The position numbers and the translations under genes are program-made. Shown here piece by piece: positions 1 through 8,963 of a stretch of 64,000 nucleotides of DNA (within the stretch, counting starts at the first letter, position 1; each line of letters starts with the position of its first letter). A model generated the notes under the pieces. That model worked only from the letters and a program-made list of their open reading frames with translations, searched no databases and was not told the DNA's origin. The stretch is from Gammaproteobacteria bacterium. GTDB lineage: Bacteria; Pseudomonadota; Gammaproteobacteria; Steroidobacterales; Steroidobacteraceae. The stretch lies in the NCBI GenBank assembly GCA_947452065.1, contig CANGBB010000001.1:62001-126000 (forward strand). Reading direction: 5' to 3'.

Positions 1-249
<249 letters not shown>

Positions 250-358
250 GAAGGGGTATCTATGGTCAGAGGTAGGGGAAAAGATTGCAGCAATTGAACT
301 GGACCATCATATACGACAAAGAGTTCCCTGATCCCGGTGCTGGAATTGAAGGGATTTT

Positions 359-2350
359 TCAGTCGATTCGACTGGCACTGATGACACTTGGCACACGGCC
401 CAAGGCCTTGAGCAGCGCCTCGAGTTGCGTCTGATCCCGCACGGCGGTCTCGAGCGTCAGCAGCGTGCTGTGTTCAGCGGTGTTGCGCGTATCGAGTCCA
501 TCCAGCCACAGGTCAGCGAGCGCCAACTGATCGGTGACGTCCCGCAGCAGATCGCGGCGCTCGAAGGCCTCGATGCGCAATCGGACCGGCATGCGCTCGT
601 CGGCGCGCAGATTCCAGCGGGCGCGGAGCAGGCGATCGGGGCGTTGTGCGGTCATGCGCGCCAGACTCGGGCATTCGGCACGATGCACGGTGACGCCGCG
701 GCCAATGGTCAGGTAGCCGGCAATCGCCAGCGGCGGCACCGGACCACAGCAGCGGGCCAGTGTGCTGGGCAGATCGTCCACGCCCTCGAAAAGCACTGGC
801 GAGAGCGGCCCGCGACGTGTCGCGGGCTTGCGACGCAGTACCCTGACCGGTAGCACGGATGTCTCGCTTGGCGGTGCGCTGGCTTCGGCTGCAGCCGCCG
901 GCGGTGCACTGCGCGCGGCTTCATCCTGCTGGTGAAACCAGGCGCGCACCTTGGCACGACTCCGTGGCGAGGCCAGATAGCCGGACTCCGGGTTCAGCCA
1001 GTCGCGACTCGGTCCACCGCTGCGCCCGGCGATCACCTCGACGATGGCGCCGTTGGCCAGTGGTGTGTCCAGCGCGACGATGCGGCCGTTGGCCTTAGCA
1101 CCACGGCAGCGATGACCGAGGCTGGTGTGGATGTGATAAGCGAAATCGAGTGCGGTCGCACCCTGCGGCAGATCGACCACATCACCCTTCGGCGTGAGCA
1201 CATAGATCCGGTCGGCGAAGAGTGTGCGGCGCAGCTCGTCGAGGTGGTCCTCGTCGCTCTCGTCAGTCGTCACAGCTGCCATGCGCGGCTCAAGCAGCTG
1301 ACGGGCCCACTCAATCTTCTGCTCATAGCGGGCGTCGCGACCGACACCTTCCTTGTAGCGCCAGTGTGCTGCCACGCCGAGCTCGGCGTGTTCATGCATC
1401 TCGCGCGTCCGGAACTGGATTTCTACCGCCTTGCCACCGGGGCCGGTGACGGCGGTGTGGATGGAGCGGTAGTGGTTGTCCTTGGGGGTGGCGATGTAAT
1501 CATCGAATTCGCTGGGAATGTAGGGCCAGCGACCGTGCACCAGTCCCAGCGCCGCGTAGCAGTCGGCAACGCTGCCAAGCACGATGCGCAGTGCCCGCAC
1601 GTCGAAAACCTGATCAAAGGCCAGATGTTTGCGCTGCATCTTCCGCCAGATGCTGTAGATGTGCTTGGGTCGGCCGTACACCTCGGCCTTGATGCCGGCC
1701 CGCGCCAGCGCATCACGCAGTTCGGCGCAAAGCTCGGCAATGTAGCGCTCGCGGTCCACGCGCCGCTCCGCCAATGCGCCGGCAATGGCTTGGTATGCCG
1801 ACGGATGCTGGTAGCGGAACGCCAGGTCCTCGAGCTCCCACTTCAGGCTCCAGATACCGAGCCGATTGGCCAGCGGTGCGAACAGCAGTTCAGTGCTGCG
1901 GGCCAGCTGTTGCTGCACCTCGGGCGGCTGTTCACGCGCCTCCTGCAGTTGCAGCAGCTGTTCGGCGAGACGGGCGAGGATCAGCCGCGGGTCATTGGCA
2001 ACGGCCATCAGCATCTTGCGAGTCGCCTCGGTTTGCTGAGGTGTGAATGCGCGCTCTACGCCGGCGGCGCCGAGGCCGGCTAGCGAATGGAGACCGGCGG
2101 CCAGTCGCAGTGTCTCGGTCGGCCACTGTGCAGCCACGGCTGACCCCTGAAGGTCCAGTCCGGCAGCCGCGGCCTGGGCCAGCTGAATGGCGGCCAGCAA
2201 CTGTGGATCGCCGCTGTGCGCCGCCACCAGTTGGGCGATGCGTTCACCACGGCCGATGGCGCCGGCTTCGGCGCCGAGTGCCCGCAATAGCTCCACGGTC
2301 GCCTGCAGGGCGGGCCGCGTGTCGGGTGCTGCTGTGCGAATGGTCTCCAT
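359..2350 (-). CDS. relA: RelA, ribosome-associated (p)ppGpp synthetase
   Basis: Transfers pyrophosphate from ATP to GDP/GTP to make the stringent-response alarmone on stalled ribosomes. The N-terminal pseudo-hydrolase region lacks the HD metal motif. The synthetase domain (about 160-345) carries FDVRALR and the acidic EFDD motif (about 281-284) typical of monofunctional RelA, not the RxKD form of bifunctional SpoT. A TGS domain follows (about 380-445) and an ACT domain ends the protein. It is 663 aa, somewhat shorter than the 744 aa E. coli enzyme. I chose the ATG at 2350 because GGAAGG lies 5 bases upstream; an in-frame ATG at 2377 has no ribosome site and overlaps the divergent ruvC start. 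It is transcribed alone, head-to-head with ruvC. Confidence 0.93.
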   Translation of the reverse strand: METIRTAAPDTRPALQATVELLRALGAEAGAIGRGERIAQLVAAHSGDPQLLAAIQLAQAAAAGLDLQGSAVAAQWPTETLRLAAGLHSLAGLGAAGVERAFTPQQTEATRKMLMAVANDPRLILARLAEQLLQLQEAREQPPEVQQQLARSTELLFAPLANRLGIWSLKWELEDLAFRYQHPSAYQAIAGALAERRVDRERYIAELCAELRDALARAGIKAEVYGRPKHIYSIWRKMQRKHLAFDQVFDVRALRIVLGSVADCYAALGLVHGRWPYIPSEFDDYIATPKDNHYRSIHTAVTGPGGKAVEIQFRTREMHEHAELGVAAHWRYKEGVGRDARYEQKIEWARQLLEPRMAAVTTDESDEDHLDELRRTLFADRIYVLTPKGDVVDLPQGATALDFAYHIHTSLGHRCRGAKANGRIVALDTPLANGAIVEVIAGRSGGPSRDWLNPESGYLASPRSRAKVRAWFHQQDEAARSAPPAAAAEASAPPSETSVLPVRVLRRKPATRRGPLSPVLFEGVDDLPSTLARCCGPVPPLAIAGYLTIGRGVTVHRAECPSLARMTAQRPDRLLRARWNLRADERMPVRLRIEAFERRDLLRDVTDQLALADLWLDGLDTRNTAEHSTLLTLETAVRDQTQLEALLKALGRVPSVISASRID

Positions 2351-2375
2351 ATGCGCCTTCCGGCTATCATAGGTC

Positions 2376-2957
2376 ATGCCGCGTTACTCAAGTGCCGCCT
2401 GGCGCGCCTACCGGCCGGATACGCAGACTGCCGAGCGTGTTGCGGCGGTGCCGCCTTCCGGCGACTGCCTGATCCTAGGACTTGATCCTGGCTCCCGCCG
2501 TACGGGCTTTGGGCTGCTGCAGGTGCGTGGCGGTGCCTTGGCGCATGTGGCACACGGCTGCATCGATGTGCGCGGCGAAGATCTGGCTGCGCGCCTGCGC
2601 TACATCTACGCGGAGGTGGATGCGCTGGTAGCCACCCACCAGCCAACAGAGGTCGCCATCGAGCGCGTGTTCCTGCACAAGAATGCCGACAGTGCGCTGA
2701 AGCTGGGTCAGGCGCGCGGTGTGGCGCTCTGTGCGGCCAGTGTTCGCGGTGCATCGGCGTACGAATACGCGCCGCGGGCTATCAAGCAGGCTGTGACCGG
2801 TTATGGTGGAGCCGAGAAGGGACAGGTGGGTCACATGATCGCGCTGCTGCTGCAACTTGAGTCTGTTCCGCAGCCGGATGCTGCGGATGCCCTCGCTATT
2901 GCGGTGTGCCATGCGCAGAGCCGGCGGCTAGCCGCAGTGCTGGAGCGCGGCGCATGA
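2376..2957 (+). CDS. ruvC: RuvC, Holliday-junction resolvase
   Basis: Endonuclease that cuts Holliday junctions symmetrically, working with RuvAB. The four catalytic acids are visible: D37 (LGLDPGS), E96 (AIERVF), D168 and D171 (PDAADA), matching D7/E66/D138/D141 of E. coli with a constant offset of 30. The ATG at 2376 gives 193 aa, a roughly 30-residue N-terminal extension relative to the usual 173; a GTG at 2448 would remove most of it. A TATCAT element at 2365-2370 could be a -10 box, which would make the ATG form leaderless, so the start is uncertain. First gene of the ruvCAB-tol run; its stop overlaps the ruvA ATG. Confidence 0.93.
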   Translation: MPRYSSAAWRAYRPDTQTAERVAAVPPSGDCLILGLDPGSRRTGFGLLQVRGGALAHVAHGCIDVRGEDLAARLRYIYAEVDALVATHQPTEVAIERVFLHKNADSALKLGQARGVALCAASVRGASAYEYAPRAIKQAVTGYGGAEKGQVGHMIALLLQLESVPQPDAADALAIAVCHAQSRRLAAVLERGA

Positions 2958-3565
2958 TTGGTTCTCTGGAAGGGCTCATCGTTCACAAGTCTCCGCCGCA
3001 CCTCTTGCTGGATGTGGGTGGCGTTGGCTATGAGATCGAGGCGCCGATGTCGAGTTTCTACGGCCTGCCGGGTACTGGCGAGCGTGTGCGATTGCTCACT
3101 CATCTGGTGGTGCGCGAAGACGCACACATTCTGTATGGCTTTGCCACAGCTGATGAGCGTGTGGTGTTTCGCGCGCTGCTGAAGGTTTCCGGCGTCGGGC
3201 CGAAGATTGCACTGGCGTTGCTTTCGGGTATGTCTGCTGCGGACTTCGCACGCTGTGTGCGCGAGTCCAATCATGCGGCGCTGACGCGCATTCCGGGTGT
3301 CGGACGGAAGATTGCCGAGCGCGTGGTGATCGAGATGCGCGACCATATTGATGCGCTTGGCGCCGGTATGATCACGGGTGGCGGCCGCGAAGGCGCTGGC
3401 GTAATCGCTGCGCAGGACGTTGCGGCAGACCCGGCGTCTGAGGCTTGGAATGCGCTGGTCGCGCTGGGTTACAAGCCCGCGGAGGCGACGAAGATGCTCA
3501 AGGGAGTCGACACCGGTAGCACCGAAGAGCGTATTCGTCGTGCCTTGCAGAGCGCGGCGATATGA
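2954..3565 (+). CDS. ruvA: RuvA, Holliday-junction recognition subunit
   Basis: Tetrameric protein that binds the four-way junction and loads RuvB for branch migration. The product begins MIGSLEG and is 203 aa, exactly the E. coli length. An OB-fold N-terminus is followed by the helix-hairpin-helix repeats [13 protein letters not shown] and [13 protein letters not shown], a low-complexity linker, and a C-terminal RuvB-binding domain ([16 protein letters not shown]). The start is fixed by the ATGA overlap with the ruvC stop; upstream in-frame codons lie inside ruvC. The gene ends in an ATGA overlap with ruvB, so the three are translationally coupled. Confidence 0.96.
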   Translation: MIGSLEGLIVHKSPPHLLLDVGGVGYEIEAPMSSFYGLPGTGERVRLLTHLVVREDAHILYGFATADERVVFRALLKVSGVGPKIALALLSGMSAADFARCVRESNHAALTRIPGVGRKIAERVVIEMRDHIDALGAGMITGGGREGAGVIAAQDVAADPASEAWNALVALGYKPAEATKMLKGVDTGSTEERIRRALQSAAI

Positions 3566-4614
3566 GCTCAAACATCGACGAACGTTTGGTGAGCGCGGCC
3601 AACGCCACCCGTGATGAGGAGGCCATCGACCGCGCGATCCGGCCCAAGCACCTTGCTGATTACATCGGTCAGGAGTCGATGAAGAACCAGCTCGGGATCT
3701 TCATCGAAGCGGCGCGTGGCCGCGGCGAGGCGCTCGATCATGCGCTGATTTTCGGCCCTCCGGGCCTTGGCAAGACCACACTTGCCAACATCATCGCAGC
3801 GGAGCTTGGCGTGAACCTGCGCCAGACATCAGGTCCGGTGCTGGAGCGGCCCGGCGATCTGGCTGCAATCCTCACCAACCTTCAGCCGCGCGACGTGCTG
3901 TTCGTTGATGAGATCCATCGACTCAGTCCCATCGTTGAAGAAGTGCTTTATCCGGCGATGGAGGACTATCAGCTCGACATCATGATCGGCGAGGGACCCG
4001 CAGCGCGGTCCATCAAGATCAATCTGCCACCGTTCACGCTGGTCGGTGCGACAACGCGTGCCGGTCTGCTCACATCGCCGCTCCGAGACCGTTTCGGCAT
4101 CGTGCAGCGGCTGGATTTCTACAGTGTGACCGAACTGCAGCGCATCGTGACACGCTCGGCCGGCATCCTTGAGGTGCCGATCAGCGAAGAGGGTGCGCAG
4201 CGCATCGCACAGCGCGCCCGCGGCACGCCGCGCATTGCCAACCGGCTGTTGCGTCGGGTCCGCGATTACGCTCAGGTACGTGGGAGCGGTGCCATCGATG
4301 CGGCCATTGCAGCCTCTGCGCTCGACATGCTGGATGTGGATCCGCAGGGACTCGATGCGCTGGATCGCAAGCTCCTGCTGATGGTTCTGGAGAAGTTCGA
4401 CGGCGGGCCGGTGGGTATCGAGAGCATTGCCGCAGCCATCGGCGAGGAGCGCGGTACACTGGAAGACGTGGTCGAGCCTTACCTGATCCAACAGGGATTT
4501 CTGGCCCGTACGGCGCGCGGCCGCATTGCCACGCGCAATGCCTGGTTGCACTTCGGCCTCAAGGTGCCCGAGCGCGCGGCCGCCAGCATGCCGCTGTTCG
4601 GGGAGGGTGGATGA
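3562..4614 (+). CDS. ruvB: RuvB, Holliday-junction branch-migration ATPase
   Basis: AAA+ hexameric motor that pumps DNA through RuvA-bound junctions. Walker A GPPGLGKT is at 65-72, Walker B DEIH at 116-119, the sensor-1 region GATTRAG follows, and a C-terminal winged helix ([18 protein letters not shown] region) closes the protein. Length is 350 aa against 336 in E. coli. The ATG overlaps the ruvA stop by four bases and the stop overlaps the ybgC start by four bases. Nothing in the catalytic motifs is unusual. Confidence 0.97.
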   Translation: MSSNIDERLVSAANATRDEEAIDRAIRPKHLADYIGQESMKNQLGIFIEAARGRGEALDHALIFGPPGLGKTTLANIIAAELGVNLRQTSGPVLERPGDLAAILTNLQPRDVLFVDEIHRLSPIVEEVLYPAMEDYQLDIMIGEGPAARSIKINLPPFTLVGATTRAGLLTSPLRDRFGIVQRLDFYSVTELQRIVTRSAGILEVPISEEGAQRIAQRARGTPRIANRLLRRVRDYAQVRGSGAIDAAIAASALDMLDVDPQGLDALDRKLLLMVLEKFDGGPVGIESIAAAIGEERGTLEDVVEPYLIQQGFLARTARGRIATRNAWLHFGLKVPERAAASMPLFGEGG

Positions 4615-5015
4615 GTGAATTCGTCTGGCAGGCCCGTGTCTATTGGGAAGACACGGATGCCGGCGGCGTGGTGTATTACGCCAACTATCTGCGCTTCCTT
4701 GAGCGTGCGCGCAGCGAATGGTTGCGGGCCAAGGGCTGGTCGCAGGCTCAGTTGCAGGCCGAGGCCGGCGTGGTTTTTACCGTCGTCAGCCTGCAGGCGA
4801 ACTATCGTCGCGCCGCACGGCTTGATGATCTGCTATCGATCAGTTGTGAGGCTCGCACCGACGGTGGTGCCAGTGTGTGGTTCGGGCAGACAGTCCGGCG
4901 CGGTGCGCCGGACGGGGAGTTGCTGCTCGATGCCGAGGTGCGAGTGGCCTGTGTGTCGGTCGATGGATTCAAGCCGCGGCGGCTGCCGCCGGAACTGTTG
5001 AAGGAGTTTGCCTGA
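4611..5015 (+). CDS. ybgC: YbgC, Tol-Pal-associated acyl-CoA thioesterase
   Basis: Hot-dog-fold thioesterase of the 4-hydroxybenzoyl-CoA thioesterase type, 134 aa. The family signature around the active-site Asp is plain: [20 protein letters not shown] near the N-terminus. It is the usual first gene of tol-pal operons and is thought to act on acyl-CoA or acyl-ACP at the inner membrane next to phospholipid synthesis enzymes; the link to Tol function is not well defined. It overlaps ruvB upstream (ATGA) and tolQ downstream (TGATG). Confidence 0.94.
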   Translation: MSEFVWQARVYWEDTDAGGVVYYANYLRFLERARSEWLRAKGWSQAQLQAEAGVVFTVVSLQANYRRAARLDDLLSISCEARTDGGASVWFGQTVRRGAPDGELLLDAEVRVACVSVDGFKPRRLPPELLKEFA

Positions 5016-5695
5016 TGGATCAGAAGCTTTCAGTGATCAACCTGGTGTTGCACGCGAGCTGGATCGTGCAGTGCGTGATCGCCATGTTGCTGGCTTCTTC
5101 CGTCGCGTCTTGGGCGATCATCTTTGCCAAGCGTTCGTTGCTGCGCCGTTCGCGTGCTGACGCGGATCATTTCGAGAACAGCTTCTGGTCTGGCGGGGAA
5201 CTGACCAGCCTTTACCGTGCCATCGAGGCGCGTGATAAGACCGGCGGTATGGAGAGCATCTTCGCGTTCGGCTTCCGCGAGTTTGCGCGACTGCGGCAGC
5301 AGGGTGGCATCGCGCCGGAAATGCTGCTCGATGGTGCGCGCCGCGCGATGCGGGTCGCACAGCTTAAGGAAATTGATCGCCTCGAGCAGAGTCTGGCAAC
5401 GCTGGCCACTATCGGCTCGATGAGCCCCTATGTGGGTCTGTTCGGCACGGTGTGGGGCATCATGAATGCCTTCACGTCACTCGGTACTGCAACACAGGCG
5501 ACGTTGCAGGCGGTGGCGCCCGGTATCGCCGAATCACTGGTGGCCACTGCAATCGGGCTGTTTGCAGCCATCCCCGCCGGCATCGCCTATAACCGCTTCG
5601 CCGATCAGGTGTCGCGTCTGGAGATGCGCTACGACGGATTCATGGAAGAGTTTTCGTCGCTGTTGCAGCGTCATGCCACGGTATCGACGGACTGA
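5015..5695 (+). CDS. tolQ: TolQ, inner-membrane proton-channel subunit of Tol-Pal
   Basis: MotA/ExbB-family protein that with TolR forms the proton-motive-force-driven stator energising TolA. The 226 aa product (E. coli 230) starts [16 protein letters not shown], with a first membrane helix at about 15-38 and two more in the conserved MotA/ExbB block (LATIGSMSPYVGLFGTVWG, then SLVATAIGLFAAIPAGIAYN). The start at 5015 shares its A with the ybgC stop and has AAGGAG at 5001-5006; open reading upstream lies inside ybgC. tolR follows after three bases. Confidence 0.96.
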   Translation: MDQKLSVINLVLHASWIVQCVIAMLLASSVASWAIIFAKRSLLRRSRADADHFENSFWSGGELTSLYRAIEARDKTGGMESIFAFGFREFARLRQQGGIAPEMLLDGARRAMRVAQLKEIDRLEQSLATLATIGSMSPYVGLFGTVWGIMNAFTSLGTATQATLQAVAPGIAESLVATAIGLFAAIPAGIAYNRFADQVSRLEMRYDGFMEEFSSLLQRHATVSTD

Positions 5696-5698
5696 TCC

Positions 5699-6163
5699 AT
5701 GGTCGTGCCACTGAAACAGCGCCGTCGGCTGGTGAGCGAGATCAACGTCGTGCCGTACATCGACGTGATGCTGGTGCTGCTGGTGATCTTCATGGTCACC
5801 GCGCCGCTCTTGCAGCAGGGTGTCAAGGTGGAGCTACCCAAAGCCGCCGCCGAGCCGTTGCAGGTTTCACAGAAAGACGGGGAGCCGATGGTGTTGTCGA
5901 TCGACACCGGCGGCCAGTTGTACTTGAACATGGGTGCGCGACCGGACACTCCGCTGACGGATGCCGAAATCCTGACGCTTGCGACGCAGGGGCTGCAGGC
6001 CAATCCACAGCGTGCGGTGCTCGTGAAGGGTGACCGGCAGACGCGCTACGGGCGTCTCGTCGAAGCCATGCTGCTGCTGCAGAAGGCGGGTGCCTCGAAG
6101 ATCGGCTTCCTCACCGACCCGGCCGCGGCCCCGCGCGCCCGAGCGGTACCTGAATCGCAATGA
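5699..6163 (+). CDS. tolR: TolR, stator subunit of Tol-Pal
   Basis: ExbD/TolR family, 154 aa. One N-terminal membrane helix (about 19-40) carries the proton-relay Asp at residue 22 (PYIDVMLVLL), equivalent to D23 of E. coli TolR. The periplasmic part has the usual ExbD/TolR fold and ends with the conserved VLVKGDRQTRYGRLVEAM segment. It closes the TolQ channel and contacts peptidoglycan. The stop overlaps the tolA ATG by four bases. Confidence 0.96.
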   Translation: MVVPLKQRRRLVSEINVVPYIDVMLVLLVIFMVTAPLLQQGVKVELPKAAAEPLQVSQKDGEPMVLSIDTGGQLYLNMGARPDTPLTDAEILTLATQGLQANPQRAVLVKGDRQTRYGRLVEAMLLLQKAGASKIGFLTDPAAAPRARAVPESQ

Positions 6164-7032
6164 GGGCGGATCACGCCCGTGCCCCATGGGGGCCGTTTCT
6201 TTACTCATTCCTTTTGCACGCTGTGCTGCTGACGGTGATCGCCTTCGGCTGGTTTCACATGACCCCGCCGGCCCCGCAGGCGGTGCAGTTGGCCATCGAG
6301 GCGGCGGTGGTGACCGAATTGCCCGCCCAGCCGGCGCCGGCCGAAGAGGCGCCTCCACAGCCGCAGCCGGACCCATCCGCCGCCAAGGCCAAAGCCGAGG
6401 CGGAAGCCGCGGAGCAGGCCCGGCTGGCTCAGGAAAAGAAGGCTGCGGATGCGAGGAAGGCCGCCAATGAGCGCCGCGCCGAGCAGCAGCGCATCGAGGC
6501 CGAGGCGGCCGATGCCGCGCGCCAGAAGAAACAGCAGGCCGATCGCCAACTCGCGGCTCAGCGCAAGGCCGAGGCCGAGCAGAAGGCGCAGCTTGAGAAG
6601 CGGAAGGCCGAAGAAGAGCGTCAGAAACAGGCGGAGCTGCAGAAAAAAGCCGAGTTGCAGAAACAGGCTGAACAGGAAGCCAAGGCACGCGAGCAGGCGG
6701 CCGACCTGCGGGCCCGCATGGCGGCGGAAGAGCGCTTGACCGCCGCCCGCTCCGGTTCTCAGGCGGCGCAGTACAAGGCGCTGATCCGGGCCCGCATTGA
6801 ACGTGCATGGATCCGGCCGCCGAGCGCCCGGGCGGGCCTGGACTGTGAGGTGCGCGTGACGCAGGTCCCCGGCGGCGCAGTGACGGCAGTCAAGATCGAG
6901 CGATGCAATGGCGATGCCGCAGTTCGCGAGTCGATCGAGGCGGCGGTCTACAGAGCCTCGCCATTGCCGATGCCTGAAAATCCTGACTTGTTCGAGCGCG
7001 ATCTGTTGTTTAATTTCCGTCCGAATGATTGA
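6160..7032 (+). CDS. tolA: TolA, periplasm-spanning linker of Tol-Pal
   Basis: 290 aa protein with one membrane anchor near the N-terminus (SFLLHAVLLTVIAFGWFHM), a Pro/Ala/Glu-rich stretch, and then a long Ala/Glu/Lys/Gln-rich helical domain (about 65-205). A small globular domain (about 205-290) carries the typical family ending (RIERAWIRPP, DCEVRVTQ, ERDLLFNFRP). TolA transmits TolQR energy to Pal and TolB during outer-membrane constriction. The low-complexity helix creates long shadow frames on both strands, which are not genes. tolB starts 8 bases before the tolA stop. Confidence 0.94.
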   Translation: MRADHARAPWGPFLYSFLLHAVLLTVIAFGWFHMTPPAPQAVQLAIEAAVVTELPAQPAPAEEAPPQPQPDPSAAKAKAEAEAAEQARLAQEKKAADARKAANERRAEQQRIEAEAADAARQKKQQADRQLAAQRKAEAEQKAQLEKRKAEEERQKQAELQKKAELQKQAEQEAKAREQAADLRARMAAEERLTAARSGSQAAQYKALIRARIERAWIRPPSARAGLDCEVRVTQVPGGAVTAVKIERCNGDAAVRESIEAAVYRASPLPMPENPDLFERDLLFNFRPND

Positions 7033-8368
7033 TAGCAAGCGACTTCTGCGCTGGGTGTTCGCCGGACTGATGGCGTTGACCGCCTCAATGGCTGTCCGCG
7101 CCGAGCTTTCCATCGACATTACGCAGGGCGTGACCGATCCGATTCCCATTGCGGTTGTCCCATTCGCGCGGGCCGTGCCAGCAGATGGTGGTTTGGATGT
7201 GGCTGCCGTGGTTCAGCACGATCTGGATGGGAGTGGGCGGTTCCGGAGCATGGCTCGCACTGCCATGTTGTCGCAGCCCACCCAGTCCTCGCAGGTACAG
7301 ACTGCCGCCTGGCGGGCAGCGGGTAATGACTACGTGCTGATTGGCCGCGTGCTGCCGCTGTCCTCAGCCGAGGCCGCCGCGCAGGGCGGGACGTTGGCGG
7401 TGGAGTGCGAGCTTTTCAACACCTTCAGCGGCCAGAGCCTAGGCACGCTGCGTGTACTGGCCAACGCGGATTCGCTGCGCAATTCAGCCCATCGAGTCAG
7501 CGACTTTGTTTACGAGAAGATCATCGGCACACGTGGTGCATTCGCGACCCGTATCGCCTACATCGCGGTCGATGGACAACCGCCGAATCAGCGTTACCAG
7601 CTCATCGTCGCCGACTCCGATGGTGAGAGTCCGAAGGTGGTGCTGGCCAGTCGCCTGCCGATCATGTCGCCGGCCTGGTCAGCGGACGGGCAGTGGTTGG
7701 CCTACGTGTCCTTCGAGAGCAGCACTTCCGCCATTTATATCCAGCGGCTGGCCACTGGCGAGCGGCGGCGCGTGTCAGCCCGCGTCGGCATCAACGGGGC
7801 GCCAGCCTTTTCGCCTGACGGCAAGCGGCTTGCGCTGACGCTGTCGGGTTCGGGGGGGAACCTCGATATCTACATCCTGGACCTGGCAACCCAGGCGCTG
7901 ACGCGCGTCACCACTGATCCGGCAATCGACACCGAGCCGGTCTGGAGCCGCGACGGACAGCAGTTGTATTTCACCTCTGACCGTTCCGGTGGCCCGCAGG
8001 TCTATGTGGCTGCAGCGGCGGCCAGTGCGTCGGCCAAGCGTCTGACCTTCGGCAGCAGTTACAACGCCCGGCCGCGAATCTCCCCGGATGGCAAGTTGCT
8101 GGCATTCGTCACGCGCGATGGCTCAGGCTACCGGGTAGCCGTGCAGGATCTGGGCAGCCTGGGTGGCAGCACGGTGCGCACGCTGACCCGCGGACCACTG
8201 GACGAGTCCCCCGACTTTGCGCCGAATGGCCTGTCGCTCATCTATGCGGGTCGCAATGGCGCGGCGGGCGTGTTGGCGACAATCAGCGTCGATGGGCAGA
8301 TCGCCCAGCGGTTGCGCTCGGACCAGGGCGAGGTGCGCGAGCCCGTCTGGGGGCCTCTGTTGCCCTGA
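7025..8368 (+). CDS. tolB: TolB, periplasmic beta-propeller of Tol-Pal
   Basis: 447 aa, with a signal peptide (RLLRWVFAGLMALTASMAVRA) followed by an N-terminal alpha/beta domain and a six-bladed propeller. Propeller repeats are easy to see: AWSADGQWLAYVS, AFSPDGKRLALTL, VWSRDGQQLYFTS, RISPDGKLLAFVT, DFAPNGLSLIYA. TolB binds Pal and TolA. The ATG at 7025 lies 8 bases inside tolA; earlier in-frame codons would put cysteine-rich out-of-frame tolA sequence ahead of the signal peptide. A separate promoter-like element lies between tolB and pal. Confidence 0.95.
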   Translation: MIDSKRLLRWVFAGLMALTASMAVRAELSIDITQGVTDPIPIAVVPFARAVPADGGLDVAAVVQHDLDGSGRFRSMARTAMLSQPTQSSQVQTAAWRAAGNDYVLIGRVLPLSSAEAAAQGGTLAVECELFNTFSGQSLGTLRVLANADSLRNSAHRVSDFVYEKIIGTRGAFATRIAYIAVDGQPPNQRYQLIVADSDGESPKVVLASRLPIMSPAWSADGQWLAYVSFESSTSAIYIQRLATGERRRVSARVGINGAPAFSPDGKRLALTLSGSGGNLDIYILDLATQALTRVTTDPAIDTEPVWSRDGQQLYFTSDRSGGPQVYVAAAAASASAKRLTFGSSYNARPRISPDGKLLAFVTRDGSGYRVAVQDLGSLGGSTVRTLTRGPLDESPDFAPNGLSLIYAGRNGAAGVLATISVDGQIAQRLRSDQGEVREPVWGPLLP

Positions 8369-8373
8369 GTCGC

Positions 8374-8403
8374 TTGGGCCGGGTCGTATAGCTCTCGTAT
8401 AAA
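8374..8403 (+). promoter_or_regulatory. Probable sigma-70 promoter for pal
   Basis: TTGGGC (8374-8379), 18 bases, TATAAA (8398-8403), in the 66-base gap between tolB and pal. The -10 region contains a direct repeat CGTATA-N5-CGTATA (8385-8401). An internal promoter here would allow Pal, an abundant lipoprotein, to be made in excess of the Tol inner-membrane proteins. Confidence 0.5.
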
Positions 8404-8434
8404 CTATCGTCTGTTTCAGTTAGGAGAATTGATC

Positions 8435-8962
8435 ATGCAGAAGACGCGTTTGCTCGCCGGAGTTCTGATGGCCGTAGCGCTGGCGGCCTGCCATAGCCGC
8501 AAGGCTGCTGACACCGCATCGACCACCAAGGTGGCCACGCCACCGCCGGCTGCTGCTGCGGCTGCACCGATGGCTGACAGCGCCGCCCGCACCGGTAATG
8601 GTGCTGGATCGACGGCTGCTGCCGGTGTGCCCGCAAAGCTGGTGATCTATTTCGATTTCGACAAGAGCGACATCCGTCCTGAATTTGCTGACGTGATCGC
8701 CCAGCACGCCCGCTACCTCTCACGCAATGCCAGCATCCGTGTGCATCTCGAAGGTCATACCGATGAGCGCGGCACGCGCGAGTACAACGTCGGTCTCAGT
8801 GAGCGCCGTGCGCAGGCTGTGCGCCGCGCGCTGCTGTTGCAGGGCGTAGCGGAAAGTCAGGTTGCCACGGTGAGCTACGGCGAGGAAAAGCCGGCGGTCG
8901 CAGGCAGCACCGAAGAAGCGCTGGCAAAGAACCGCCGGGTCGAGTTCGCCTACCAGAACTGA
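8435..8962 (+). CDS. pal: Pal, peptidoglycan-associated outer-membrane lipoprotein
   Basis: 175 aa lipoprotein. The signal peptide ends in lipobox ALAAC with acylated Cys at residue 19. An Ala/Thr/Pro-rich linker leads to an OmpA-like peptidoglycan-binding domain with the hallmark VHLEGHTDERGTREYNVGLS segment (Asp and Arg contact diaminopimelate). It tethers the outer membrane to the cell wall and partners TolB/TolA. I chose the ATG at 8435, eight bases after AGGAG (8422-8426); a TTG two codons earlier is unlikely. Confidence 0.96.
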   Translation: MQKTRLLAGVLMAVALAACHSRKAADTASTTKVATPPPAAAAAAPMADSAARTGNGAGSTAAAGVPAKLVIYFDFDKSDIRPEFADVIAQHARYLSRNASIRVHLEGHTDERGTREYNVGLSERRAQAVRRALLLQGVAESQVATVSYGEEKPAVAGSTEEALAKNRRVEFAYQN

Positions 8963-8963
8963 C

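Noticed and set aside
932-2083. 383-codon plus-strand open frame opposite relA
   Set aside because: Antisense shadow in GC-rich coding sequence; relA shows complete domain conservation on the other strand and this frame resembles no family.
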